64,000 bases of DNA from Symbiotaphrina buchneri (GCA_001599915.1 BCIG01000004.1:496001-560000), one strand, 5' to 3'. Positions 1 through 11,504 are shown, numbered from the stretch's first letter. Numbers and translations: made by a program. Notes: generated from the sequence alone by a model not told the origin.

Positions 1-617
1 TAAATTGCACCACGAGGGAGAGGGGGCGTTCCCCGGAGATTACAGCTGCGTTCGTGAGCCAATCAGACCCCGACTGGTCGTGGATCAAATATCATACCAA
101 GCCGTACTGGGCTGTAGCGGCTGGCGGGGAGCATCTAGCGCCCACTCTGTTCCTGAAGCTTAATCTCTAGCGGCCTCCGTCCGGCTTCCAATTCAATTGC
201 CAACGTCCATGCAGTCGATGCAAGTTGAGGTACACATATGTACTCTTATTATCACCATTCCTAGCTGGGATACCCGAGGTGAAGTACCTATCATTTGATT
301 CATTTCTCTTCTCAGTCGGGTAATTGTACTCTATGTAAGGTACGTTCGTACCTGGGGTACCTTACCTTACCTTAACTTCAAGGTTGACTTCCATGGTAAA
401 GGAGAACTTGTACTTTTCCCCAAGGTATCTTATCCTCCATTCGTCGCGTTGCCCATACTTCTTTTCCTTGTACTGGTACGAAATACTTCCAAGCGGTCGC
501 CCTTCGAGGCAGCTTCGGTAGCTTACCTTAGCCTGCCGCTGCTTGCTTTATCGATAACGCACCGGTTCGTCTGCCCTCTTGCGGGAATGCACACCACAAC
601 AAATCTCCACATTCCGA
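1..617. other. Intergenic, upstream of the PPM1-like gene
   Basis: No gene is recognisable here. The stretch holds a CCAAT sequence near position 59 and a short TACCTTACC-type cluster at about 357-375, a motif that recurs in other intergenic spaces of this window. It probably contains the promoter and 5' leader of the methyltransferase gene that follows. Confidence 0.5.
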
Positions 618-1805
618 ATGTCTAATACCTTACGATTGCCGAGCCCTAGACAGCCTGGGCGCGGTCGAGGTCGAGGGAGGCATCATCTCGCCCAAGGCAG
701 CGACGAGCCTGATCAGCAGGACACGCGGGATCGGATTGTTCAACAGACCGATCAAGACGCTTCAGTCTCCCGCCTCAGCGCCGTTGAGCTGGGATATCTC
801 CAAGACCCTTTTGCCCAGCACTTCGTCGTGGGAGATGCCCAAAGGAGATTCCCCATCATCAACAGGGGTAGGCCTCCCCTTTTTGAGACCCATTACCGAT
901 GCAATTCCCGTTTAATTGACATTTGGCCAGGGACATTTATCAGGACCAATGCCATCGACACGCTCGTTGCTAAATTCCTCTCGACCAGTGCCACCCAAAA
1001 GAAACAGATCATCTCTTTAGGAGCTGGCTCGGATACTCGCTACCTTCGGTTAAGACATCAGAATCCTGAGCTACCCATTGTCTACCACGAGCTGGATTTC
1101 GCTACCAACACATCTCAGAAGATTGCCGCCATTAGGCGTCATCCTCGCCTCCTGTCATTGATACACCAGTCGAAGCATGATCCGTCAGATCTGCTAATTT
1201 CCGAAAGCGGTGATTCCCTGACCTCGCCTACCTACAACCTCCATCCAGTAGATCTTCGGCAGCTCTATAGATCCACCGCCAGTGACCCGGGCGAGCATCT
1301 GCCTAACCTAGACCCGACACTACCGACACTCTTGATCTCAGAATGCTGTCTCATATATCTTACCCCAGAACATGCAGATGCTATCCTGGAGTTTTTTTCA
1401 AAACGGCTTTTCCCAGCCACTACGCCTCTGGCTCTGGTCATCTATGAGCCTGTCAACCCGAATGATGCCTTTGGAAGGATCATGGTGCAGAATCTTGCCG
1501 CTCGTGGCATTGTCCTGCAGACATTGAAGAAGTATTGCAGCCTGGAGAGTCAGAAGGAGAGATTGAGAGTGATGGGCTTTCGCGACGGGCGAGGAGCTGC
1601 CGACGTCGATTTTATCTACGAAAATTGGATTCCAGAGAGAGAGAAGGAACGCGTATCAAGTCTGGAGATGCTGGACGAGATGGAAGAGTGGAGGATGTTA
1701 GCCCGGCATTACTGTGTAGGCTGGGGTTGGCGGGACGGCAGTGAGGCAACAGCGAGTCCATTCCGGGGGTGGCGGGACGTCGAGGGACAGAACGAAAATC
1801 AATAG
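618..1805 (+). CDS. PPM1: Leucine carboxyl methyltransferase 1 (PP2A methyltransferase)
   Basis: A single-exon protein of about 395 residues of the LCMT/PPM1 family. This family transfers a methyl group from SAM to the C-terminal leucine of the PP2A catalytic subunit and so controls holoenzyme assembly. Family marks are an arginine/glycine-rich N-terminus, the stretch VSRLSAVELGYLQDPF, a PIINRG motif, and the SAM-binding loop SLGAGSDTRYLRL followed by YHELDF. ATG 618 is the first ATG in the main frame. An upstream ATG at 587 in another frame encodes a dozen codons ending in IPNV just before a stop. As I recall the family, IPNL-NTLR is conserved at its N-terminus, so a one-base shift near 620 may have separated the true start from the body. 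The gene converges on IST1 about 95 bp downstream. The assignment is confident; the start is less so. Confidence 0.88.
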   Translation: MSNTLRLPSPRQPGRGRGRGRHHLAQGSDEPDQQDTRDRIVQQTDQDASVSRLSAVELGYLQDPFAQHFVVGDAQRRFPIINRGRPPLFETHYRCNSRLIDIWPGTFIRTNAIDTLVAKFLSTSATQKKQIISLGAGSDTRYLRLRHQNPELPIVYHELDFATNTSQKIAAIRRHPRLLSLIHQSKHDPSDLLISESGDSLTSPTYNLHPVDLRQLYRSTASDPGEHLPNLDPTLPTLLISECCLIYLTPEHADAILEFFSKRLFPATTPLALVIYEPVNPNDAFGRIMVQNLAARGIVLQTLKKYCSLESQKERLRVMGFRDGRGAADVDFIYENWIPEREKERVSSLEMLDEMEEWRMLARHYCVGWGWRDGSEATASPFRGWRDVEGQNENQ

Positions 1806-1899
1806 CGGCCATCTCGGAGCCGAGGAGCAGTTGATATCCTTGGTTTATGGTCCGCTGGAGGAACGCGGCCGGGGAACAGAGGATATATAGGAACCCAAG

Positions 1900-2920
1900 C
1901 TACCTCTGAAGTGCAGCGAACCGTTTTGCCAGTTCGTCGACATCTGGTATCTTCCCGCCCACTGTGCCTTTCGATCCATCTCCACCACCCTCCGCAGAAT
2001 CACCATTGGCCTTCGATCCGGGCTTGGGCGTCTGCCTTTTCATTCTTGCACTGGGCTTAAGTTCCGGCGGGCCTGGTAACTTTACCCTTGGACTGACATT
2101 ATCTGTACTTGGGCTCGGCGGGACCACGCTGACTGGCGATTTCGGGCCAAAGTCTCGAGGTGGCGTGGCCCTGGTGAGCTCTTCCGCTTCTAATGGTGCT
2201 TCCAACGACTTTTCCGGAACCCCGCCGGTTGACTCGTCGTCCTCATCTTCGTCACTATTCGCGTCTGCTTCTCCCTTGGGCCAATGTACCCCGTATGTCC
2301 TCGCTATCTCCTTCAAATATAACGTCACTAGCTCCTGGCTGGGAGGCTCGACTCTTAGCTTCGACACTACTCGATCCGCCACTTTGCCATCACTATTTTC
2401 CATTGCCTGCAATGCAAAATCTTTCCCGTACTTTTCCACCAGAAGTTGTCGCGCCTGTTGCAATTCCTTGATATCTGTTCTGGGGGCGGCGTAGATGATG
2501 GACTTCACAGCCTCTTCAAGGCCAGGGTCGCAATCTTTGCCCTCGAGGAGCCCTGTCCTTGCGAGGAGGAGTTCGCAATACAGCTCCAGAATCTCCAGGA
2601 GCTCAGTTGTGATGTCGCTGCGGATGATGTTCTCCACGCGGATGCGCGCTGACTCTTCTTTACCTTGCTATACGCTTGAGCATTAGCGGCCGCGCAACCC
2701 ATGGTGGAAGCATCTCAAATAATATACCTCCAGGAGCTGAGCCATTGCTCTACGCTGCTGCTTCGCAATGGCGGTGTCCTTCTGTTGCACCATGCGTAGG
2801 CGGCTGATGGACAGCTTCAGTTGGACTTTAAGCTTGCCCTTATCGGACCTCACTAAGCGGAATGCCAGAAGTTGAGAGACAGCTTGGGGCACTTACCACC
2901 TGAGACGACGTTGGAGGCAT
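1900..2920 (-). CDS. IST1: IST1, ESCRT-III-associated regulator of Vps4
   Basis: Three exons: 2897-2920, 2728-2838 and 1900-2667, giving about 300 residues. The N-terminal half is the Ist1 domain, an ESCRT-III-like helical bundle: KLKVQLKLSISRLRM, AIAKQQRRAMAQLLE, RVENIIRSD, then LLEILELYCELLLAR. IST1 binds Did2 and Vps4 at endosomes and tunes multivesicular-body sorting. The C-terminal half is low-complexity, with an acidic run followed by a proline/serine-rich tail ending in VDELAKRFAALQR. The second intron (2668-2727) restores QLLEQGKEES exactly. The first exon encodes only eight residues, and its acceptor is inferred from phase: AAG at 2839-2841 gives an open join, whereas the nearer TAG does not. 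The gene is convergent with the PPM1-like gene. Confidence 0.9.
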
Positions 2921-3414
2921 GGTAGGTTGTGATGGGGCGCTGCTTGGCGCTCGCCAGAAGATTGAGGGGAATAAAGGCCTGCCTTGGTGGGCTTTCTTTT
3001 TTGGTTGTGGACGATGTATGTAGTAGGTATGGTATGTACACCATATGGGTGGGGTGGATGGTGTTGACCGAGCTTTGGGAGGAGCTCCGGAGCTCCAGCC
3101 ACAATTCACCGGCCGCCGCTACCGTCCCTGCGCTCCGAGCAAGCGAACCCGACTCGGCATCCTAAATAGGTAAGGTAGGGTGTATGTTACAACCAGTAAC
3201 GGTATCCACCTCATACCTTACCGTAGCTTAGTACCTTACCTGTACCTTACCTGTACCTTACCTGTACCTTACCTTACCTGAGTTCCAGTGCGTAGGTACC
3301 TTGGTGGAGGATAGCTTGCCTTGCACCCGCTGATACTTCTACACGGTGCACGCCGTCTACAAACGCAATAGATCATGTCATTCCGCTCATACGTGTCGGT
3401 ACGAATGCGTGGCA
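2921..3414. other. Divergent promoter region between IST1 and the FUSC-like gene
   Basis: Shared upstream space of two divergent genes. It holds a short tandem array at 3231-3281 (listed separately) and further TACCTTACC words on both sides. No other coding sequence is supported. Confidence 0.5.
3231..3281. repeat. Short tandem array, 11-bp unit GTACCTTACCT
   Basis: Four near-perfect copies of GTACCTTACCT in a row, ending in TTACCTG. The same core word is scattered through other intergenic regions: about 357-375, 3525-3540, 25250-25270, 29370-29400 and 58810-59090. Confidence 0.85.
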
Positions 3415-6400
3415 ATGGGAGAATGGAGTGAGGTGAAGCTCGTTCAGTTCCTGAACGACCGTATCCTGAGCATCTACCAAAACCTCCAAAAAAAGTGCGT
3501 ACCCTGTAACCCGAACCTACCTTACCTTACCTTTTCCTGGCCGCTTCGCCCAAGCGCTTCCCATTGGAGAGGAATTAGATGCTAACAACATCCTGTAATA
3601 CAGACAACCTGTGGAAGAGGATCATCAAGAACACCCTTGCCACTACGCTTGCGGGTAAGCCACCACCGGCCGGCAACCGCCTCCTCATTCACTGATCCAT
3701 GTGCTCGACAGTGATACTATGTCTCATCCCGCAGACTCAGGCCATCTATGGCCGTGCAGCTTACCTTATGCCAATCGCAACAGTCTTCGGGCATCCTGGC
3801 AGGCGTCTTGGGATGATGGCTGAGGCTCTGATCCTTGCGGGCTCTGGCGTCGTTCTCGGACTAGGTTGGTCCATTCTGGGAGTATATCTTGGCTCTCTTG
3901 TCTTGTCTACCAATCCATCTGCAGCTTTCACCATCAAGGGAGTCTTTCTTGCAGTTGTTGTCTTGTTCCATGGCTTCTTCCGCTCCCATACGCCTCGCCT
4001 GTTTGTTTTCGTCCTGCTGATGGTCATCGTCTCGGTCGTGACTCTGACCGTCCCTGCCACGGGCGTGACGTCCACCTTGGCCACTCAGATAATATACCCT
4101 ATCTTCACAGCCTTTGGTCTTCTCCTGATCATCAATGTCTCCATATTTCCAGAGTTCAGTTCTGGCTTCCTGGGCCGCACCACCATTGATACGCTGTCCG
4201 ATACAGTGGCTGCACTCAACGATGCAAGTTATTATTTCATTACCGCTATGGATGGCCACGAAGGCCATGGGGGTGGAGAAGAGACATTCCTATCGTCCCA
4301 GGAGGAAGATCAAACGGCACCCACAAAGTCCAAATCACTTAAAGCTGGTCCTCAGGGACACAGTAACCCCCGGCTTATAGTCAAGGCTACTTTAAGGATG
4401 GGTAGCAAAGCGGAGCCCAGGGAGCATCAAACATCCTCTGAGAATACAAGCAAAAGTCCCTCGCCAAAGACCGAGGTCAAGCTCGCAGACCTGACAGCCC
4501 TGAAAGCAAAGCTACGGACTAAACTAGCGAGCTGCAAGTCTGCACAAAGCGAATGCAACTTCGAACTTGCTTTTTCTTGTCTGCCACCTCGTGACTTGAA
4601 GTATATCAGTCATACCGAGATGTCGAAGCTAGTATTGAACGTCGTAGCGTTGATAGGTGCGTGCGAGAGCAAATTCGCTCTCGTCGGCGAGCCAGACGAG
4701 GAGACAGTGAATGACTCTCGGGGGTCGGAAGCAGGTGTTCGATGTGTAGTTGATAACAGCAAACCAAGTAGCAGGAAAAGCAGCTCCATTGCAAGCAAAC
4801 CGTCCACGCCTACTCCAGAAGACGCATCTAATACCGAGAGTGGACGGAGGGGCAAAAGAATCAATAGGAAAACAGACGATCATGATTCAAAGAGGGATGT
4901 GACAGATCTTGAGCTTGTCAAACCACACAGGGAGATCGAATATGGAGATGACAAACTTTTCCTCCACCTTCTCCGTCGTATTTCAGGCCCAATCAGGGAC
5001 TTCCGGAAAGTCATCGATACCAGCGCCGAAGTCGTCAACACTTGTATTGCATACGTCTATGTTGTGACCCAAAGCCACTCAGGAGACAATGCTTGCTAAC
5101 GACCTACAGGATGTACCAACCACCCCTTCAGGAGAGGTCCGTCTCAAAGGGATTCTACTACAAGAACTGGATATCCGTGTTGGCGCACTTGAAACAGCAC
5201 TATCGGATTTTGACAAAAGTGCAGCCGCGGCTTTGGAAAGGGCCGCAGTCTTACATGAAGTGGAAGAAGAACAAATTGACATAATGCCTCGGGAAGAGAT
5301 GTTTCTCATAGCCTCTTTTCTGTTGAACTTGAGGCAAGCGGGGTGGGTAATCTGCAGTCCTCTATAACTTCTCTGACGCTTCTTAGGGCGCATGCAGCCG
5401 AGATGCTGAAACACGCACGCCTTTTGGTAGAGAAAAGGCAGAGCAGGCATGGTCGCCGTAGGATCTACGCGCCACATATAAAGTGGGGAAAGTGGCTCTT
5501 TTCAGGGGGCGATGAAGATCAAAGCCCTTCGAATGATGGGGCAAATGCTGCCCGAAGAAACAGGCAGATTGCTGAGAACGACGATGATGATGACACGGAA
5601 AGCCAGACCCCTCTAGCAGCGAAGCACGATGTTCAGCAAGCAAAACAAGGCGGGAGGTCGTATGGGCAACATGATACGATGAAATCAGGTTCTACGTCGT
5701 TGCCTTTTGTCGTCCGCTTGCGGCAAGGGCTTGCGACCTTCTTGGACTGGGCTGCCGCTTCTGAGGATATCACATATGCTATCAAACTAACGACTGCTGT
5801 CTTCTTGGTAACTTGGCCGGCGTTCCTACCTCAGTGGAATACATGGTATTCCTTGAACCGCGGATGTGAGTAATCAGACCACGCCCCAATTCCATTAAAA
5901 TACCCTTTGACCGTCTCAGTGTGGGCATCTCTTCAGCTTGTATTGGTCACTGAAGTAGCCATTGGCACATCTGTTATGACCTTCATTCTCCGTGCTGTCG
6001 GCACTACCATCGGCTGCCTATGGGGTTGGGCGGCTTATGAAGCGCGCAACGGGAATCGGTTCGTGTGTGCAGCGATGATATTTGTTGGAGTGATCCCATG
6101 TGCCTATATCCAACTTGGGACACAATATATGAAAGCTGGTATGGTGTGTATAATCAGCATGTCCGTTGTGGCACTGGCTACAGAGTTACAGACCGTCCCA
6201 GGTGAGCGGTTCCGATACCTGACGTGTCATTCTTTTGTCTAAACTTGTCTCAGGCACAGCAACAGAGAATTTCTTGAGGCGATTAATAGCTTTCCTCATC
6301 GGTGGGTTCGTTGCGCTGCTGGTGGAAGTCGTTATTTTCCTGTCAGGGCTCGAACGAAGCTCGTGGAATCTATGGCAATCGCCATACGTCAGATCAGTGA

Positions 6401-7431
6401 AATGGATAGCTGCATTGCCTTTGGAATTGAAACGAATGTTCGGGTCAATGTATTCGCTCCGGAGGTCACCAAGAGGTTTGAACGGGCCAGTGGCAAAGCA
6501 CAGGGTGCATTAGCAGCCGCTGGCACTTTCTGTGGGTACATATCTTCCTCTGGGTGACTTTGCTGATATTGTAGTGCCTTTTTGTAATAACGAGCCGAGG
6601 CTGAAAGGCTCGTTCAAGGAGTTAGCTCTAATCTATAAAGAGGTACGTTACTACGAAGTTTTCTCTGAACTAGTTTGACAAGAGATAGATACTCTTCGTG
6701 CTACATCAAATAGTTGATCGAATGGATAATATGCTTCAACTCCGGCGCTCATATGGATCAATCGTCATTGAAGAATTCAACGTAAGATTGTCCTGTTATC
6801 CACGATATGATAGTGCGCTGACCTCGGTCAGTCACAAGTATATCCTTACCGGAGGAATGTCGCTGCTTCCATTACTTTGATTCTGTTTGCCGTGCACGAG
6901 GCTCTGACCACAAAGCTGCCTCTACCACAATTTCTCCCGTCCGCAAGACTGGCTCACTTGCGCTTGACGAATCGTGTTCGACAACTTGCGCTCTCTGATC
7001 CTCAGCGGACCCTGGGTGTCACTGACATGAATGAGATTGTTCGAAGGCGTGCGGTGAGACGGCACTTCATGTCTTGGAATGCTGCTGCTGCTGCTCAGAT
7101 CGAGATAGTAGAGTACCTTGAAGAGCTGATCGAGCTGATCAAGCTACTGGTCGGTGCTAACGAATTCCGGAGTGTGATCTTGATGCGACCTACATATAGA
7201 GAGTACGTTAACAAGATCGGTGTTCAAGAGGTGGAACCTGTAGACGAGAACGGAGCCCGTCAAGAAAAGTCAATGCCAGGCGTAGGGAAGCAGAGGACGT
7301 GGTCTTGGTCAAAAAAGGAGCCATCAGAAGAGGGCCTACCGAATTCCCTGAGAAGGATTCAGAGCCGCCGACAAGATGCTCGTATCACACATCAGCGGAC
7401 CAATGAAAGCTTGAGACAGTATTTTACCTAG
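3415..7431 (+). CDS. FUSC/ArAE-type membrane protein (ArAE_2_N + DUF2421), with one frameshift
   Basis: A ten-exon gene for about 1,174 residues. Exons: 3415-3505, 3604-3654, 3712 to about 5060, 5110-5342, 5387-5865, 5920-6201, 6254-6531, 6575-6642, 6689-6781 and 6832-7431. The N-terminal part (from AIYGRAAYLMPIATVFGHPG) is a run of hydrophobic helices typical of the putative six-helix ER transporter domain. A hydrophilic middle follows. A second helix block (LWASLQLVLVTEVAIG, FVCAAMIFVGVIPCAYIQLG) and a DUF2421-like tail follow. Relatives include brefeldin A-sensitivity and fusaric-acid-resistance-like proteins; the substrate is unknown. In exon 7 the frame changes at about 6331-6342, and summed exon lengths are one base short of a multiple of three. 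One base of a T run therefore looks deleted, either a sequencing error or a recent disabling change. The first exon and the donor near 5061 are inferred. Confidence 0.75.
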
Positions 7432-7711
7432 GAGTTAGAAAGTACAATGTTTTATATGCTTGTACAGGGAAATTTAACGTAATACTACACATAGGAGGCA
7501 CCAAAATGGTGCTGAAAAGGTCAAGACTCAAGACTAAGCAATCATTACTATTGGGGCTTTTTAACAGTCCTACCTCTTACAATAATATACAGGTTAATTT
7601 AAGAAAAAGCACCAGCAAAATGCAGGAGTTTTTTGGTATGCTGAGCAGCATCTTCCTTAAAAGAGTTATGTAAGCAAAAATGGATTGTTGGAAAAGGTCC
7701 TGAGTATTTCC
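7432..7711. other. 3' flank of the FUSC-like gene; start of the AT-rich block
   Basis: No gene seen. Base composition becomes AT-rich, marking entry into the repeat nest. Confidence 0.4.
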
Positions 7712-7977
7712 CAGGCTTATGGCTTGCTGTTGGTATGGTTTTTACCAGTTGGTATGGTGTACCAGTGGGTATGGTGTACCCGTTGGTATGGTGTACCGGT
7801 TGGTATGGTGTGTAGAATTTGGTATGGTGCACCGGTTGGTATGGTGTGTACCAGTTGGTATGGTGCACCGGTTGGTATGGTGTGTACCAGTTGGTATGGT
7901 GCACCGGTTGGTATGGTGTGTACCAGTTGGTATGGTGTACCAGTTGGTATGGTGTATCGGTTGGTATGGTTTACCAA
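7712..7977. repeat. Minisatellite grown from a hAT-like terminal repeat
   Basis: About 14 tandem copies of a 17-19 bp unit, roughly TTGGTATGGTGTACCAG. In the centre a 17-bp and a 19-bp version alternate, giving a 36-bp higher-order period. The array opens with CAGGCTTATGGCTTGCTG followed by TTGGTATGG, which is the terminal sequence of the hAT-like family found at 8390, 8502 and 12253. The array therefore appears to have expanded from a transposon end. Several reading frames on both strands are open only because of the repeat, and no protein is proposed. Confidence 0.85.
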
Positions 7978-8381
7978 CCCAGTACTAACTATAGGTTGAT
8001 AACTTGATATGTATGTCTACCAAAACCAGCCAGTTTGGTATAATAGGTTTTTTCTCTGGTATGGTAAAAAAAACCAGATTATATAAAACTAGGGAAAAAA
8101 GCTCTCCCAGGTTTCAAGATTATTTGATATGATCTGATAAGATAAACAAATTAAATTAAGATAAATAAACATTATTTTTCCTTTTGATATAATAAAAATT
8201 AATATACTTTTTAAAATATAATCAAAATAAAGTAAGATATTATTATCTTTTAATCATAACTTTAATGTTTAATTTTAAGTTTTATAAAAATAAAAACTAT
8301 AATATAATAACTTATTAAAGATATTAAAAAGACTTAGAATAATAACTTAAATAGAATATAAGTTTATATAAATATAATTAT

Positions 8382-8389
8382 ACTTCAAC
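8382..8389. repeat. Left target-site duplication of the hAT-like element
   Basis: ACTTCAAC, identical to the eight bases just outside the right end at 12254-12261. Confidence 0.75.
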
Positions 8390-8681
8390 CAGGCTTACCG
8401 TTGGTATGGTGTGATATGGTATTTTGACCTTTTAAGCTTGTTTACCAAGAAACCTGATTATATGTAGTAGTTTAGACCCTAATACCAGATACCACTAGTT
8501 ACCAGGCTTGCTGTTGGTATGGTGTAGTTTGGTTTTTGGCCTCCTTAAACCCAACTGCAAGACCTACAGGTTGGTGTGATTTTTTGAAAATTTTACCAAA
8601 AACCACTGGTTTTTGGTTTGGTTTTTCACCTGCCAAGAAACTTGACTATATGTGGTAGTTCAGACCCCTAGTACCAGATAC

Positions 8682-9085
8682 TGTGGTGGGGAAGAAGGTG
8701 CAGAAGGTGCAGAAGGTGCAGAAGGTGCAGAAGGTGATTTGCGCTTTTGCACCGGCGTCATGTGATGTGGTCCAAGCTTCAGCAGGGTGGAACGGAACAA
8801 TGTTTCTCCGGTGTTCTGCGTTCCAGGGGATAAAAGCTCTTTTTTTAATAGTCAGATAGAGGAGCACGTTGAATAGGGAATTCAGGACCTGTTTTGCTGG
8901 TGTTTGTTTCTTGTTTTGGATAGGTGATTTCTCTATATGGTTTTCTATGTGATTTCTCTATGTGGTAGCCTGTNCAAAGGCTTTATTCCCTTTGTTTTAT
9001 TACGGTGTTTCCTATAGCATATCTCCCTACCTATTCTCCTACCTGATTCGGTGGCTATCCACCTACCCCCAACAACCCCAGCACA
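8682..9085 (+). repeat. 5' LTR
   Basis: About 404 bp, direct repeat of 11106-11504. It includes a run of 9-bp GCAGAAGGT repeats near its left end, longer here than in the other LTR, and one unresolved base at 8974. Confidence 0.8.
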
Positions 9086-11105
9086 TTGGTGACCTATGCA
9101 GGGATGTTGTTATCGTATGGTAGGAGAATAGGGAGCGGGAGAGCGCTAGGAAGGCTTACCGACTGATAGGAATTGTAGCTGTACTGCTGTAGCCTTGGAG
9201 GATTTGACCTTGTAAAGGTGCAGCTATTGTTGCAAGATACGGCTGCTGCACAACAACATATACCGTTTCTTAGGGCCTTAATATGGCCATCAGCGCTGGG
9301 GGTAGGATAGACCCTGAAAAACGCCAAGAATACAAGCTTGGAGCTTGAAAAGGGGTGAAATGATCAACTTAGAGCTTCGGAAATTGTACAGGATTATATT
9401 AGTGCAACAGAACAATAGCGATGGACCTGAATACATGATGGCATGGTAGCTCTGATGGGCCTCCCGTTGTAAATCAGGGAAAACAACAATAGCAAAGGCC
9501 TTTTGCTAGAGGGAAAATATCGTTTAATAAGTGCTATGGTGATAATAGCGGTAATAGGGGTGCAGTGTTGAACAGCCTACCATTAATAACAGAAACAACG
9601 ATAAATAAGAATAAAGACTTCTGGCCTATTGTCCATCACCTTGTTATAGCCATTTTATAGGCTATATTACAAGCTTATTCTATGTAAACAGAATACTTTG
9701 AATTCTAGATGGTTTCATTATTGATAACAGGTAGTGTTAATAGCCAAGGATCCTGAAATTGAGCTATTAGGGATTCTTCCTCTTCTTTCTCTTTCTCTTC
9801 TGTTTTTGTTCCTGTTGAGTATGTTATTCTAATATCAGCTATTGTTTATATTGTTGTTTTATTATCGGTCAATGTTCTAAAGGTGTGAATAATAAGGGGG
9901 ATGCCATATCCAGGCTCTTTAGGTATACTGTTCTTTAGAAGGAAGAACATCATTGAGTTCTTAGAATGATATAGGGATCTTTATGATGATTATGCTTTAA
10001 GAAAGGCTAAGAAGGTAAAGTATCTATTATGTTATTGTAAAGGGAGCATCAGAATGTATATCAAGGCTATTTCTAAATGGAACGCCCATAGCTGGGAAAG
10101 CCTTTATAGGGTGTTATGTAATAATCATAAAAACAATGACATTAAACAGCAACAAAACTCCTGTTAATAGTTTAAACAGTATAAATGAATTCTTTGAAAT
10201 GAAGGAGATAACTTATAACAATACTATTATGAATATACTGCTAAATCATAAGCTTTTGTTAATTAGGGTATTCTTAACCCTTATACCCAAGGTCTATAGT
10301 TTCTATAAGGGCTCCCTATCATCGTTTAGGCCAATATAGTACAGAAATACCATGTGGATTTAAATAATACGGCAAGCCTGAATTTCAGGGAGCTCTGTGA
10401 TTTCATACAGGCCTAGCATACAGCCAATGACACCCTATAACAATTTAAATTGTAATTAGAAGCTCTATCAGAATCTGTATCTATCTAGGAAGCTGAGAGT
10501 TTAGATAGAAAGGTAGATAACCTTGTAGAAGCTTTATAAAAGATGATATTCCTGATTTTGATAATGTTGCTTAAGGATAGCATGAAGGAGGCTATTTATG
10601 TTGGTCTTATAGAGCTATATCCATTATAAAAGGGCCTTTTTCCAGCTGGGTCTATACCTGGTCTACTAATGTTGCCTAGCCTGTTATTAGATATGCAGGA
10701 AGCTTATAGAAGAGGATACCAGGTTCTGTACCCTTATACCTGTTATTATTGCCATGTCCTAGACCATGTTCAGGTTTATTATCCTAACCTACATAAGGAT
10801 ATAGAGAAGGGCCTTTACCATTATAATAAGAATCATTGTTTGGCCTTGGATAGGCCATTACCTAGAGCTTAAGAGGTTATAACTTAGGGTACAGCCAGCA
10901 GGAGAGATATAATACAGAGTTTTGCTGCATCCCTAGCTAAGGCCTGATTTTCCATGCCTGGACATAGGAAATCAATCAGGTTGTCAGCAGGATGTTTACG
11001 ATGATTAAGAAGCTTTTATAAGTAGCTGACAGCCGTTCCAGAACATATCACATATCTTTTTTAACCTGCTAGTGGTCATAGGATGATTATTTAATAAGGG
11101 AGGGA

Positions 11106-11504
11106 TGTATATGATAAGGAAAAAGGTGCAGAAGGTGTAGAAGGTGCAGAAGGTGATTTGCGCTTTTGCACCGATGTCATATAATATGGTCCAAGCTTCA
11201 GCAGAGCAGAACAGAACAATGTTTCTCTGGTGTTCTGTGTTCCAAGGGATAAAAGCTCTTTTTTTGATAGTCAGATAGAGGAGCACGTTGAATAGGGAAT
11301 TCAGGACCTGTTTTGCTGGTGTTTGTTTCTTGTTTTGGATAGGTGATTTCTCTATATGGTTTTCTATGTGATTTCTCTATGTGGTAGCCTGTGCAAAGGC
11401 TTTATTCCCTTTGTTTTATCATGGTGTTTCCCATAGCACATCTCCCTACCTATTCTCCTACCTGATTCGGTGGCTATCCACCTACCCCCAACAACCCCAG
11501 CACA
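11106..11504 (+). repeat. 3' LTR
   Basis: About 399 bp, matching 8682-9085. Differences from the left LTR are mostly transitions. Confidence 0.8.

Larger units (their letters stand above)
8682..11504 (+). mobile_element. Fossil LTR retrotransposon, short and non-autonomous, nested in the hAT-like element
   Basis: Two direct LTRs (8682-9085 and 11106-11504) begin with TGT and end with CACA. A 4-bp duplication ATAC (8678-8681 and 11505-11508) flanks the element. Just inside the left LTR is a TGGTGACC stretch where a tRNA primer-binding site is expected, and a purine-rich tract lies just before the right LTR. The interior is only about 2 kb. It holds scattered gag-like reading fragments (about 9.9-10.2 kb) and a zinc-knuckle-like stretch (about 10.73-10.85 kb). 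I see no reverse transcriptase or integrase. The element is clearly broken, with many breaks. The LTRs are still close to one another, and most differences are of RIP type, so its age cannot be read from a simple clock. The superfamily is uncertain (gypsy-like by gag style only). Confidence 0.75.

Noticed and set aside
7599-8007. Overlapping reading frames of 60-105 codons on both strands across the GGTATGG array
   Set aside because: They exist only because the tandem repeat lacks stops in several frames. Codon content is that of the repeat.
10136-10872. Short open frames in the interior of the LTR element as host genes
   Set aside because: They lie between the two LTRs and resemble gag-type fragments of a fossil element, not host genes.
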